16,673 nt of DNA from Polyangiaceae bacterium (GTDB lineage Bacteria > Myxococcota > Polyangia > Polyangiales > Polyangiaceae). Positions 7,112 to 14,807 of this stretch are shown here, one piece after another. Under the pieces are notes generated by a model that did no database searches, was not told the origin of the DNA, and worked only from the letters and a program-made list of their open reading frames with translations. Position 1 is the first letter of the stretch, and each line of letters begins with the position of its first letter. A program made the position numbers and the translations under genes. The stretch lies in assembly GCA_025936205.1 (NCBI GenBank), contig JAICTU010000171.1, positions 1 to 16,673 on the forward strand, written 5' to 3'.

Positions 7112-7702
7112 TCAACCCCCGCCGAGCGTCTTCTCCAGCAGCAGCAGTCGCTTGCCGTACTTCGAGCGCGCCGAGATGGGCTTGAACTGCGCCCGCTCGT
7201 AGAATTTGAGGGCGCGGTTGGCGGCTTCGTCGCGCGTCTTGACCAGCACTCGATGCAGCCCGCGCGACAGCAGCTGCTGCTCGCAGCTGCCTAGCAGGCG
7301 CGCCCCGAGCCCCTGGCTCCGCTGCTCGGGAACGGTGAAGATGAGCAGGATCTCGGGTCCACGGGGCTGCTGCGGGTCGGCGGACCACGCCGCACCGAGC
7401 AACATTGCCCGCAAGGGCAGCCGACGCAGTGCGAGCGGCGCGAAGAACAGCAGGGGCGTTCTCGTGAGGAGCCGCCGTGACAACGTCTCGGGCTCCAGGC
7501 TCACGAGGCAGGCGCCCACGAGCTCGCCTCGCTCGCGCTCCAGGAGCAAGAGCTCTTCGGACGTCGTCGCGCAGTACCGATAGAACGCGCGCGCATACCG
7601 CTCACCGAGCAGGGAGACCAGCGACTCCGGCAGCGCTGCGACGTGCATGCGCGCGAGGCGAGCAATGTCGCCTTCCTGCAGGGTTTGATCGACGACGCTC
7701 AC
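7112..7702 (-). CDS. GNAT-family N-acetyltransferase
   Basis: It encodes 196 residues. The acetyl-CoA-binding motif A is visible at about 118-140: EILLIFTVPEQ followed by R-S-Q-G-L-G (R128-x-x-G-x-G133), then ARLLGSCEQQLLSRG. Motif B follows as ANRALKFYERAQF, which is the standard GNAT ending. The enzyme should transfer acetyl from acetyl-CoA to an amine in the cytoplasm. I set the start at GTG 7702 because it overlaps the upstream aminotransferase stop as GTGA, a coupled arrangement; the open frame to 7831 lies inside that gene. Sitting directly after a sugar-type aminotransferase, it plausibly acetylates the newly made amino group. It is also the last gene of the reverse operon. The substrate is inferred from context only. 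Confidence 0.8.
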   Translation of the reverse strand: MSVVDQTLQEGDIARLARMHVAALPESLVSLLGERYARAFYRYCATTSEELLLLERERGELVGACLVSLEPETLSRRLLTRTPLLFFAPLALRRLPLRAMLLGAAWSADPQQPRGPEILLIFTVPEQRSQGLGARLLGSCEQQLLSRGLHRVLVKTRDEAANRALKFYERAQFKPISARSKYGKRLLLLEKTLGGG

Positions 7703-8961
7703 GCTCGGCCGGTACGCTCCCGCAGATAGGCCCGCGTTACTTCGACATTCTGGCGCGCCTCGTCCAGAGGATAATTCGGATACGTGGGCAGCAGCACCAC
7801 GCTCTCGGCCGTCTCGCGCGCCACGGGGCAATCGCTGCGGAACTCTCTGAAGATGTCGAGCTCGGCCGCGCTCGCCATGTGCTGGATCGCCAGGTCTCGA
7901 CCGTGCTTCATCATGTAACGCACGTACTCCCAGCGGTCCTCCAGTTGGACCGGGTACTGCAGGTAGATATGCGAGCCGTCCTCGCGCCAGGGAGGAAGAC
8001 GGATACCCCGTTCTCCGGCGAGGCCCTCGTGGTAAATGCGCGCGCGCTCCAGCCGGACCCGCGTGAGCTCATCGACCATCGGCAGCTGCTCGTGGATCAA
8101 ATGGGCCTGCATCGAGGTGAGCTTGCGCCGGTACGACTCCGGCAGCTCCGCCTTGCGCTTGGGCTCGTCCTCGGTCTGTACGATCTTGTTGACCGCCTTG
8201 ACGCCCTTGACGGCGCCGAGGCGGAACAGCTTGAACGTCACCGGCGAGAAGATCGGCGGCGCCGTCATCAAATCGCCCACCAGGCAATGAGCGATGCGCT
8301 TGACGAGCTTCTTGGGATCCTCGTCGGGCAAGCCCTCGAGCTCGCCGCGGATGAAGTGGGCGAGCGTGGCGTCGGACGTGACGACCGCCCCGCCATAGAA
8401 CGCGTTGATGTTCTTCGCGCGACCGAAGCTGAACACGCCGGCATGGCCGAAGCCGCCGAGCAACTGGCCCGCCACACGCGCGCCGTACGCTTGCGCAGCA
8501 TCCTCGATCATCGGCACGCCCCGGGCAGCGCAGACGGTCCTGATCTTCTCGACGTCACAGGCGAGGCCGTGCAGATGGGTGATCATCACGGCGGCCGTCT
8601 GATCGTCGAGCAGCGCACCGATCTTGGCGGCATCGATGTTGCAGGTATCCCGCTCGATATCGCAAAAAACGGGGCGGCCGCCCGCGAGCAGCACCATGTT
8701 GACCACGTCGTGGATCGTGTACGGCGACATCACGACCTTGGGCTTCTCGGGCGTGCACAGCCGGGAGAAGATCAGATACAGGCCAAAACGTGCCTGAGGC
8801 ACACAGATGGCGTGATCGACACCAACCAGCTTCGCCAGACGTTGCTCGAGCAACGCACGCCCATCGCGGTCGCGGCCCAGGGAATGGCGCGCGGCGCTGA
8901 GATAGTTGCCGGGGGATCCGTAGAAGCGATAGCGGGCTCTGGGAGTAAACATGCTCGTCAT
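7699..8961 (-). CDS. DegT/DnrJ/EryC1/StrS-family PLP aminotransferase
   Basis: It encodes 420 residues, slightly long for the family. The PLP site residues can be placed. MIEDAAQAYGA carries the Asp (D154) that contacts the pyridine nitrogen and the conserved Gln157. FSFGRAKNINAFYGGAVVT carries the Schiff-base Lys (K183), followed by the usual G-G-x-V-V-T. THLHG (129-132) is the common His-Gly motif. The family aminates keto sugars or keto cyclitols, often nucleotide-linked, with glutamate or glutamine as donor. The ATG at 8961 shares one base with the stop of the upstream flavoenzyme (TGATG), and its own stop overlaps the acetyltransferase start. This argues for an oxidise, aminate, acetylate series. 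A second in-frame ATG at 8952 is possible. The region around 200-270 (GELEGLPDEDPKKLVKRI) is unlike typical short members. Confidence 0.88.
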   Translation of the reverse strand: MTSMFTPRARYRFYGSPGNYLSAARHSLGRDRDGRALLEQRLAKLVGVDHAICVPQARFGLYLIFSRLCTPEKPKVVMSPYTIHDVVNMVLLAGGRPVFCDIERDTCNIDAAKIGALLDDQTAAVMITHLHGLACDVEKIRTVCAARGVPMIEDAAQAYGARVAGQLLGGFGHAGVFSFGRAKNINAFYGGAVVTSDATLAHFIRGELEGLPDEDPKKLVKRIAHCLVGDLMTAPPIFSPVTFKLFRLGAVKGVKAVNKIVQTEDEPKRKAELPESYRRKLTSMQAHLIHEQLPMVDELTRVRLERARIYHEGLAGERGIRLPPWREDGSHIYLQYPVQLEDRWEYVRYMMKHGRDLAIQHMASAAELDIFREFRSDCPVARETAESVVLLPTYPNYPLDEARQNVEVTRAYLRERTGRA

Positions 8962-10469
8962 CAGCTTTCGAGGCTCTCGTGGACTGTCCTGCAGGCGTTG
9001 GACATGATGGTGAAGGTCGGCGAGATCGCGGGGGAGCCGACGAAGGTGGAGGCATCGGCCAAGTGTAGGCCCGGCGCGATGCGGCCGTCGCGTCGCACTT
9101 CCACGAGTGGGCCACCGTAGGGCAGCGTCGCCGCGTAGTGTGAGCTGGTGCCGTGGGCGCCGGGACGCACGGGAGGAACGAAGAATCCCGCATGGTTCAC
9201 TGCCTCCCGCAGGCTGGACATGAAGGAGTCCACGAGCGCACGGGTATCCGGGACAGCGCCGCGTCGGATCACGAGCTCGTCATTGTGGAGCTCAAACTCG
9301 AGGGCTCGATTCGCGGCGCCGGCGAAGAAGACCCGGGCCAGCAAGGCGCGCCAACGACCCAGGCGCCACAAGTGCCGCATCGAAGCCCACAAGGGCTCTG
9401 GCGTGTAGTAGCGAAACAGATGGTCGAAGGCCGGGTAAACAGAGACCTGAGTGGCGGCTTGATCCGGCCGCTCCGGGATGCCGACCATCGACAGATTGCA
9501 GAGCGAAAAGTACTTGCCGTCGTCGCCCTGCAACCCGCCCGCCGCGCCAGCGTAGAGGACAGGAAAGGACAAGATGGCATTGTCGAGCAGGGTCGGCCCG
9601 CGCGTGAGGCCCAGGCTGCGCATCGCGACTTCCGTGGAACCGATGCACCCCGCCGCCAGGTAGATGCGGTCGAAGGGCTCGGACGTGTGCAGCTGCGAGC
9701 CCGCTTGGTAGCGAACCCTTCGGTCCACGACGCTGCGCACGCGCCCGGTCACGCTGCGAGTGATGAAGTTGCGGGCCTGGTAACGGTCCAGCTCCAGACT
9801 CGCACTCCAGATCGACTCGCGCGGGCAGCCCAGCATGCACTCGCCGGAATAGTTGCAAGCGCGCGGGTGGCCGGCTCTGGTCTCGAGGGCGAGCCGGCTG
9901 GCGCCAGCGAGGATCCGCCAACTGCGCCTGCCCCCTCGATGCCGATTGGTGGTCGCGGCGAGAGCCTCGATCACGGGCGATGTCTGGAGGGGCGGGCGGT
10001 TGATGTAATCGCGTCCGAAGTACTCGGTGAGCGCGTCTGTCTCACCGCACACGCCGATCTTTTCCGCGATCAGCTGGTAGTAAGGAGCCAGCTCGGCCGC
10101 CGTCACCGGCCAATTGACCAGCTCACGATCGGTGAAGGGGAACATTCCCCCGCCCCAGACATTGGTCAACCCGCCGCGGTGCTCACTTTTCCAGAGCAGC
10201 GGCTTGCCCTCGACCACGCGCTTGTCGAGCGACTGCCCGAAGTGTGACTTCGGCGGCGGAAACGTGAGCCCGTGCTGGGCGTGCAGCGAGCGATAGAGCG
10301 GCGAAAGATGCCTGCGCGAGAAGCCTTCCTGGCGCAGGCCGCTCGGCACGGGAACGAGCCGCTCCCCGATGTCGAAGACGGTGATATCGATGCCGACGGG
10401 CGCGTACCTTTCGAGACCCGCCAGCACTCCTGCCGCGGCGGCCCCGCTACCAATGACTGCGATTTTCAC
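8961..10469 (-). CDS. GMC-type FAD-dependent oxidoreductase
   Basis: It encodes 502 residues from a GTG at 10469. MKIAVIGSGAAAAGVLAG is an FAD-binding Rossmann start (G-x-G-x-x-x-x-G). GGLTNVWGGGMFPF matches the flavin-contact segment of GMC enzymes. The C-terminus has the GMC_C signature: SHYAATLPYG with the likely catalytic His444, then GRIAPGLHLADASTFV and PTFTIMSNA. The second catalytic residue, usually Asn or His before P-T, appears to be Ser483. A Cys-rich segment CNYSGECMLGCPRESIWSA in the middle is shared with a subset of bacterial GMC proteins. The expected reaction is oxidation of an alcohol to a ketone or aldehyde. It is first in the reverse operon, overlapping the aminotransferase by one base, so it may make the keto substrate. 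GMC enzymes of aminoglycoside pathways are a precedent. Confidence 0.82.
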   Translation of the reverse strand: MKIAVIGSGAAAAGVLAGLERYAPVGIDITVFDIGERLVPVPSGLRQEGFSRRHLSPLYRSLHAQHGLTFPPPKSHFGQSLDKRVVEGKPLLWKSEHRGGLTNVWGGGMFPFTDRELVNWPVTAAELAPYYQLIAEKIGVCGETDALTEYFGRDYINRPPLQTSPVIEALAATTNRHRGGRRSWRILAGASRLALETRAGHPRACNYSGECMLGCPRESIWSASLELDRYQARNFITRSVTGRVRSVVDRRVRYQAGSQLHTSEPFDRIYLAAGCIGSTEVAMRSLGLTRGPTLLDNAILSFPVLYAGAAGGLQGDDGKYFSLCNLSMVGIPERPDQAATQVSVYPAFDHLFRYYTPEPLWASMRHLWRLGRWRALLARVFFAGAANRALEFELHNDELVIRRGAVPDTRALVDSFMSSLREAVNHAGFFVPPVRPGAHGTSSHYAATLPYGGPLVEVRRDGRIAPGLHLADASTFVGSPAISPTFTIMSNACRTVHESLES

Positions 10470-10549
10470 TCTGCCGGGGCGCAGGCTAGCAACGATTCTG
10501 GCTGGCCCAAAGCAGGATCCCCAAGTAAAGCTCTTGCTCAGCGAAGCAC

Positions 10550-12577
10550 ATGTGCGGAATTTTTGGTGCGGTCGCTGGCGCGAGCTCCCGGCTTCGCCAG
10601 AGTCCCGAGCTGCAGCGCTCGATCGAGCGGCTGTTCCTGCTCTCCGAGTCCCGCGGCAAGGAGGCGGCGGGGTTGGCCGTGACCAATCAGGAGCGCCTGA
10701 CGGTCTACAAGGCCGCGGTACCTGCGAGCGAGATGATCCGCTCGCCGGGCTACCAGGCGTTCTTTCGGGAGGCAGTGAACAGCGACCGCAATGGCATCGC
10801 CATCATCGGCCACTCGCGCCTGGTGACCGACGGCGGGCGCGAGTCCAACGAAAACAACCAGCCCGTCCTGACCCCCGGCATCGTCGGCATCCACAACGGC
10901 ATCGTGGTGAACCACGCCGCGCTCTGGCAGCAGCATTTGGAGGTCGAGCGCCGGTTCGACGTCGACTCGGAAATCATCTTTGCCCTCCTGCGTGCCGCGC
11001 TCGATCGTGGGCTCTCTCTGGCAGACGCCGCGCGCGCCGTGTTCGCCGAGCTCAAAGGCGCCGCCAGTATCGCTGCCCTGTTCGACGACCGCGATCAACT
11101 GCTGCTCGCCACCAACAACGGGTCCATTTACTACCGGCATGCGCCCGAGCAGGCGGCGTTCGTCTTCTCCTCCGAGCGCTACATCATGGATCGCTTCGCC
11201 GATCAGCGCAGTGCGGTGGTCGGCGGTCTCGAAACCGTTCACCTGAGAGCCGGCGAGGCAGCGATCATCGATTTCTCCGATCTCGGCGTGACTCGCATCA
11301 GTCTGGCCAGCAACGGCGCGGCAACCAACGGCGCAGCCCCGCACGCGCGAAAGCCCGCTCGGGTCCAGCGGCGCAGCGTGGTGGATCGTGCCCCGCCGAA
11401 CAGCCACTCCGAGGCCGCGCCCGCGCCCCCGCTCGATCTCGCCCGACTCGAGGCTCGCTTCCCCTACCGATCGATGAAGGACGCATTGCGGCGCTGCAGC
11501 CGCTGCGTGCTGCCCGAGACCATGCCGTTCGTCGAGTTCGACGAGCACGGGGTGTGCGTGTACTGCCGCCAGCGCAAACCATTGCAATGGCGGGGTTCGG
11601 AGGCTCTCGAGCGCTTGATTGCCCCGCACCGGAGGCGCGATGGCCGCCCCGACTGTCTGGTGAGCGTCAGTGGCGGCCGCGACAGCATGTTTGGCCTGCA
11701 CTACATCAAGACCGTGCTCGGCCTGAACCCCGTCGCCTACACGTATGATTGGGGCATGGTCACCGACCTCGCCCGGCGCAACGTTTCCCGCATTTGCGGC
11801 AAGCTCGGTATCGAGCACATCCTCGTCTCTGCCGATATTCAGGCCAAGCGCGAGAACATTCGCAAGAACGTGGAAGCCTGGCTTGCTCACCCGAGCCTGG
11901 GCACGGTGCCTCTGTTCATGGCGGGCGACAAGGCGTACTTCTACTACCTGAACACGACGCGGCAGCAAGTGGGGGTGGAGCTGTCGTTCCTGTGCGAGAA
12001 CCCGTTCGAGCGCACAGATTTCAAGACCGGCTTCGCTGGCGTCGAACAGCAGTTCACCAGTGAGAGCGGCTTTCGGCTTTCGCTGAAGGACAAAGCGGGC
12101 ATGGTCGCGTACTTCGCCAAGGAATTTGCGACCAATCCCCTGTACATCAACCGATCGCTGCTCGATACGGCCAAGGCGTTCGCGTACTTCTACGTGATGA
12201 AGCACGACTACTATCACAACCTGTACTGGTACACGGGTTGGGATGAAGCCACGATCGAGTCCACGTTGCTCGGCGAATACGAATTCGAGCTGGCAGAAGA
12301 CACGCAGACCACCTGGCGCATCGGCGACGGCACTGCCGCATTCTACAACTACATCTACTATGCCGTTGCCGGGCTGACCGAGAATGACACCTTTCGCTCC
12401 AACCAGATCCGGCAAGGTGCCATGACGAGAGAGCGCGCGCTCGAGCTCATCGACCGCGACAATCGGCCTCGCTTCCGCTCCATCGACTGGTACCTGCGCA
12501 CGATCGGCTGCACACGTCCACTGGAAGACGTGCTGGAGACGATTGAGAACATTCCGAAACTGCGCCCTGCGCGCTGA
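10550..12577 (+). CDS. Class II glutaminase fused to WbpG/PseA-type sugar amidotransferase
   Basis: It encodes 675 residues in two enzyme parts. Residues 1-240 are an Ntn-type (class II) glutamine amidotransferase: MCGIFGAV with nucleophile Cys2, GHSR (Arg90), ESNENNQP, GIHNGIVVN (Asn116-Gly117) and DVDSE (Asp139). These are the GlmS/AsnB glutaminase residues. A low-complexity Ala/Pro/Arg linker spans about 253-298. From 310 comes an N-acetyl-sugar amidotransferase: zinc-type Cys pairs C316/C319 and C336/C339 (RRCSRCVLPET and DEHGVCVYC), then the ATP pyrophosphatase loop SGGRDS (374-379). WbpG and PseA convert a sugar N-acetyl group to acetamidino using ammonia from a separate glutaminase. 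Here the glutaminase is covalently attached and of a different class. The gene is divergent from the flavoenzyme operon (80-bp gap) and coupled to the methyltransferase through TGATG. Confidence 0.88.
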   Translation: MCGIFGAVAGASSRLRQSPELQRSIERLFLLSESRGKEAAGLAVTNQERLTVYKAAVPASEMIRSPGYQAFFREAVNSDRNGIAIIGHSRLVTDGGRESNENNQPVLTPGIVGIHNGIVVNHAALWQQHLEVERRFDVDSEIIFALLRAALDRGLSLADAARAVFAELKGAASIAALFDDRDQLLLATNNGSIYYRHAPEQAAFVFSSERYIMDRFADQRSAVVGGLETVHLRAGEAAIIDFSDLGVTRISLASNGAATNGAAPHARKPARVQRRSVVDRAPPNSHSEAAPAPPLDLARLEARFPYRSMKDALRRCSRCVLPETMPFVEFDEHGVCVYCRQRKPLQWRGSEALERLIAPHRRRDGRPDCLVSVSGGRDSMFGLHYIKTVLGLNPVAYTYDWGMVTDLARRNVSRICGKLGIEHILVSADIQAKRENIRKNVEAWLAHPSLGTVPLFMAGDKAYFYYLNTTRQQVGVELSFLCENPFERTDFKTGFAGVEQQFTSESGFRLSLKDKAGMVAYFAKEFATNPLYINRSLLDTAKAFAYFYVMKHDYYHNLYWYTGWDEATIESTLLGEYEFELAEDTQTTWRIGDGTAAFYNYIYYAVAGLTENDTFRSNQIRQGAMTRERALELIDRDNRPRFRSIDWYLRTIGCTRPLEDVLETIENIPKLRPAR

Positions 12578-13521
12578 TGCACGCCCATCCTCGAGAAGCC
12601 ATGTCTCAAGCGGCCTCCTCCACCTCAGACGATGCTGCACGGCGGTTCCTGCGCTGCCCGGATTGCCTGGGCGGTGTGTTAGAGAGCCGTGCGCTCCAGT
12701 GCGTTTCGTGCGGAGCTTCGTACCCGATCGAAGCTGGCATCCCGGTGTTGATCGGTCGTGCGAGCCAGCTCAACACCAGCGAGGTCGAGACCCAGGATCA
12801 CGTGTCCGACCAGTACGACGGCGTTCGCTATGCACGCTCCACGTCGGTCCAGTACCACGAAGATACCATGGAGCAGCTCGTGGAGCTCGCGCCCCCGACC
12901 GGCATGGTTCTCGACGATGGTTGCGGGACCGGTGCCTTCCTGGAGTTTGCCGCACGGCGTGTCACTCGGGTCGAGAGGTACGTCGGCATCGACGTGAGCC
13001 GCGGCATGCTCCGACATGCCCAGCGCCGGTTGAAGCTGACGGGCAGCGATCCGCTGCTGGTGCAGGCCGATGCCTGCCGGCTACCGTTCGCCGAAAACAC
13101 GTTTGACGTCGTGTACGCGCGCGGCATGTTGCATCACCTGCCGGATCCAGCGCGCGGCATGCAGGAAATTCGCCGCGTCCTGAAGCCGGGAGGACTCGCC
13201 GTCGTACTGGATCCCAACAAGACGCTGCTCTCCACGCTGCCGCGCTATCTGGCACGGCGCACCGATCATTTTGACGACGACCACAAGAGCTTCCGAGCGA
13301 GCGAGCTCGAGCGCCTGGTGAAGAGTGCCCTCACGCTCGTGGAAACCCGGTTCTACGGATACGTCGCGTATCCCCTGCTCGGCTTTCCGGATCTCATCGA
13401 CTTCGAGCGCCTGGGCATTTCACGGCTGGCCGGAGGCTTGATGAAGCTCGACCGCATGCTCGGTGTGTTGCCGGGCATACGGCGCCTCGGTTGGGGCGTG
13501 TTCATCTCCGCGCGCAAGTAG
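12577..13521 (+). CDS. SAM-dependent methyltransferase with N-terminal zinc ribbon
   Basis: It encodes 314 residues. The N-terminus has two Cys pairs (RCPDC at 27/30 and CVSC at 42/45) followed by YPIEAGIPVLI, a Trm112-like zinc ribbon often found ahead of bacterial class I methyltransferases. The SAM fold follows: motif I VLDDGCGTG (111-119), acidic strand-2 residue in GIDVS (D139), QADACRLPF, and the post-motif DVVYARGMLHHLPDP, then VLKPGGLAVVLDP. Substrate specificity is not visible. The start chosen is ATG 12577, which shares a base with the upstream stop (TGATG). ATG 12601 (MSQAASS), with GAGAAG before it, is an alternative that loses nothing conserved. In context it would methylate a glycan precursor or glycolipid. 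The short gap to the next, convergent gene (16 bp) marks the end of the cluster. Confidence 0.85.
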   Translation: MHAHPREAMSQAASSTSDDAARRFLRCPDCLGGVLESRALQCVSCGASYPIEAGIPVLIGRASQLNTSEVETQDHVSDQYDGVRYARSTSVQYHEDTMEQLVELAPPTGMVLDDGCGTGAFLEFAARRVTRVERYVGIDVSRGMLRHAQRRLKLTGSDPLLVQADACRLPFAENTFDVVYARGMLHHLPDPARGMQEIRRVLKPGGLAVVLDPNKTLLSTLPRYLARRTDHFDDDHKSFRASELERLVKSALTLVETRFYGYVAYPLLGFPDLIDFERLGISRLAGGLMKLDRMLGVLPGIRRLGWGVFISARK

Positions 13522-13537
13522 AGAGCGCTCGACAGCA

Positions 13538-14176
13538 TCAGCGCCTGGCGCTACCGCGACGCCCCGCCGTAGCGCGCGCTGGGCTCTGCGCGCGAGAACG
13601 CTTCGTCGGAAGATCGTCCACGCGCAGCACGGCAGGCTCGCGCACGGGCTCGGCAGGGGGTGACGGCGGTGGCAACACAGCGCCAGCCACGGGCTGCGCG
13701 GACGAGGCCCTTTGCGGCGGCGCCGGCTCGCTCTGCTGCAAGCCACGCATCGCCAGTGAGAACGCCGCCCACGACGAGCCGACACTGAGCACGGCGACCG
13801 CGCCGACGATGACCGTCCCGAGCCAACCCCGACCACCCTGGCGCTGCGACGGCTGCTCGGGCGCAGGCGCGGGCGCGCGCAGGACGGGCACGGCCAGGTC
13901 GATGGCGTGCGGGGAGAGCGTCGGGGGACTCGGAGCTGCCAGCTCCGCCACCTCGCGAGCGGGCAGCCATTCGCTCCAGCCCGGCTTCCACACCAGGATG
14001 CTGGGGGGCAGAATACCGCGAGCCAGCCAGCGACGGAGTTGCTCGGTCGAAGCCCACTCCGCCGCACCCTGATGTGTTCCCCACGCCCACGTGACCGCTG
14101 CGCCCGCGCTGCTCGAGGGGACGCTCGTCGATGCGACGCTCCTCTCGGTCTGGCGGAGCGTCTCGTCGTGGGGCAT
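13538..14176 (-). CDS. GYF_2 (DUF4339)-like membrane-anchored protein
   Basis: It encodes 212 residues. The start is firmly set by AGGAGGT (14181-14187 on the reverse strand) 4 bases before the ATG. Residues 28-80 match the GYF_2 pattern: a first Trp strand (VTWAWGTHQGAAEW), then LRRWLARGILPPSILVWKPGWSEWLPA, where the two-Trp LVWKPGWSEW ending is diagnostic. A Pro/Ala linker follows, with one transmembrane helix at about 118-141 (WLGTVIVGAVAVLSVG...). A Pro/Arg-rich tail of about 70 residues ends in ARR. GYF-type domains bind proline-rich peptides in eukaryotes; the role of bacterial GYF_2 is poorly known. Such proteins are common in myxobacteria. It is convergent with the methyltransferase and probably not part of the glycan cluster. 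Confidence 0.75.
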   Translation of the reverse strand: MPHDETLRQTERSVASTSVPSSSAGAAVTWAWGTHQGAAEWASTEQLRRWLARGILPPSILVWKPGWSEWLPAREVAELAAPSPPTLSPHAIDLAVPVLRAPAPAPEQPSQRQGGRGWLGTVIVGAVAVLSVGSSWAAFSLAMRGLQQSEPAPPQRASSAQPVAGAVLPPPSPPAEPVREPAVLRVDDLPTKRSRAQSPARATAGRRGSARR

Positions 14177-14335
14177 CTCGACCTCCTGAACGATGACACA
14201 TCACGGGCGAAGAGCAATCCGCAGGGTCACCTGCGCGTGCGCGCAATCCCGCAGAGAACCCGGGAGGGCAGCCCTGCGAAGTACCACGCATTTTTGCTCG
14301 GCACCGTGCTGTGGGCTCGATCCGTGCGTCCCTGC

Positions 14336-14365
14336 GCGACGCCAGGAGGGCCATCCTGGCGTCGC
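14336..14365. repeat. Perfect 12-bp inverted repeat with 6-base loop
   Basis: GCGACGCCAGGA (14336-14347) and TCCTGGCGTCGC (14354-14365) are exact reverse complements around GGGCCA. The stem is very stable. No T-tract follows on either strand, so a classical intrinsic terminator is not supported. It could be an operator, a REP-like element, or a structured part of a transcript. Confidence 0.6.
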
Positions 14366-14531
14366 ACTGGTGCAACAAGGAGCCGAGCCCCAATCTTTTC
14401 CGCGGGGCGGCTGGAAAATTGGAAGGAACCCTGCGATCGGCAACGAAGCGCGAGCACCTCCCTCTCCACCAAACGGGCGCCACGCGAAACAGGATCAGGA
14501 CAGCCAACGAGACGGGCTCGGCTGATGCAAG

Positions 14532-14560
14532 TTGTGACCAGGCCGAATACGTGCTACAGA
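14532..14560 (+). promoter_or_regulatory. Candidate extended -10 promoter for the leader/pirin genes
   Basis: TTGTGA (14532-14537) is separated by 17 bp from TACAGA (14555-14560), which is preceded by TG one base upstream (TGcTACAGA), an extended -10. Matches to consensus are 4/6 and 3/6. A start near 14567 would give a leader of about 135 bases before the short ORF at 14700. Confidence 0.3.
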
Positions 14561-14631
14561 GCTGGAACTCCGGCTGCAATCGTCGCCGCGCTGCCGTGTT
14601 GGCTGCCGGCCGGGCCTGGAGCCATGCGGTG

Positions 14632-14687
14632 GGTCCCCGCGGACCGGTCCTGGACGTCCTGGCACTGCACTGCCTCGATCGAGGCAG
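14632..14687 (+). promoter_or_regulatory. Palindrome cluster ahead of the leader ORF
   Basis: Three structures follow each other. GGTCC-ccgc-GGACC (14632-14645) overlaps the perfect palindrome GGACCGGTCC (14641-14650), so only one can form; GGACGTCC is at 14652-14659. The 18-bp perfect palindrome CTGCCTCGATCGAGGCAG is at 14670-14687. The last overlaps the first two bases of the AGGAGG ribosome binding site (14686-14691). Protein binding there, or an RNA hairpin, could control the leader ORF and pirin gene. Confidence 0.5.
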
Positions 14688-14699
14688 GAGGAGAAGGTA

Positions 14700-14807
14700 G
14701 TGATGGTCGTCTGGTTGGCGTGTGACTGGAGGGAGAGCGCCGGCGGCGGGGCGAGGCGGGCGTTTCGCTCGCGGCGTGGCTCGCGAGGAATCGGCGGATC
14801 GACTTGA
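14700..14807 (+). CDS. Short leader ORF coupled to the pirin gene
   Basis: A perfect AGGAGG (14686-14691) is followed by GTG 14700 and, in the same frame, ATG 14703. The ORF encodes 35 or 34 residues: MVVWLACDWRESAGGG, then an Arg/Gly/Ser-rich tail ending GGST. Its TGA (14805-14807) shares one base with the ATG of the pirin gene (TGATG). This is the strongest ribosome binding site in the region, whereas the pirin ATG has none at proper distance. The ORF therefore probably serves to bring ribosomes to the pirin start. Whether the peptide itself has a function is unknown; no transmembrane segment or known motif is visible. Confidence 0.5.
   Translation: MMVVWLACDWRESAGGGARRAFRSRRGSRGIGGST

Larger units (their letters stand above)
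14188..14669. other. Non-coding stretch of about 480 bp
   Basis: This stretch lies between the divergent GYF_2 and leader/pirin genes. ORFs across it have no protein-like character (Cys/Arg/Pro-rich, no domain). It holds a long perfect hairpin (14336-14365), a candidate extended -10 promoter (14532-14560) and a cluster of small palindromes (14632-14659). I see no tRNA or known riboswitch signature. Confidence 0.5.

Noticed and set aside
7477..9120. A 547-codon plus-strand open frame
   Set aside because: It is antisense to the DegT aminotransferase and the end of the flavoenzyme; its product is His/Arg/Leu-rich with no motif.
9153..10247. A 364-codon plus-strand open frame
   Set aside because: It is antisense to the GMC oxidoreductase, which has clear FAD and C-terminal signatures.
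10538..12640. A 700-codon reverse open frame
   Set aside because: It lies exactly antisense to the glutaminase-amidotransferase gene, whose plus-strand product has complete catalytic motifs; the antisense product has none.
14193..14525. A 110-codon plus-strand frame in the non-coding stretch
   Set aside because: Its product is Cys/Arg/Pro-rich and without domain character, it has no ribosome binding site, and it crosses the perfect hairpin.
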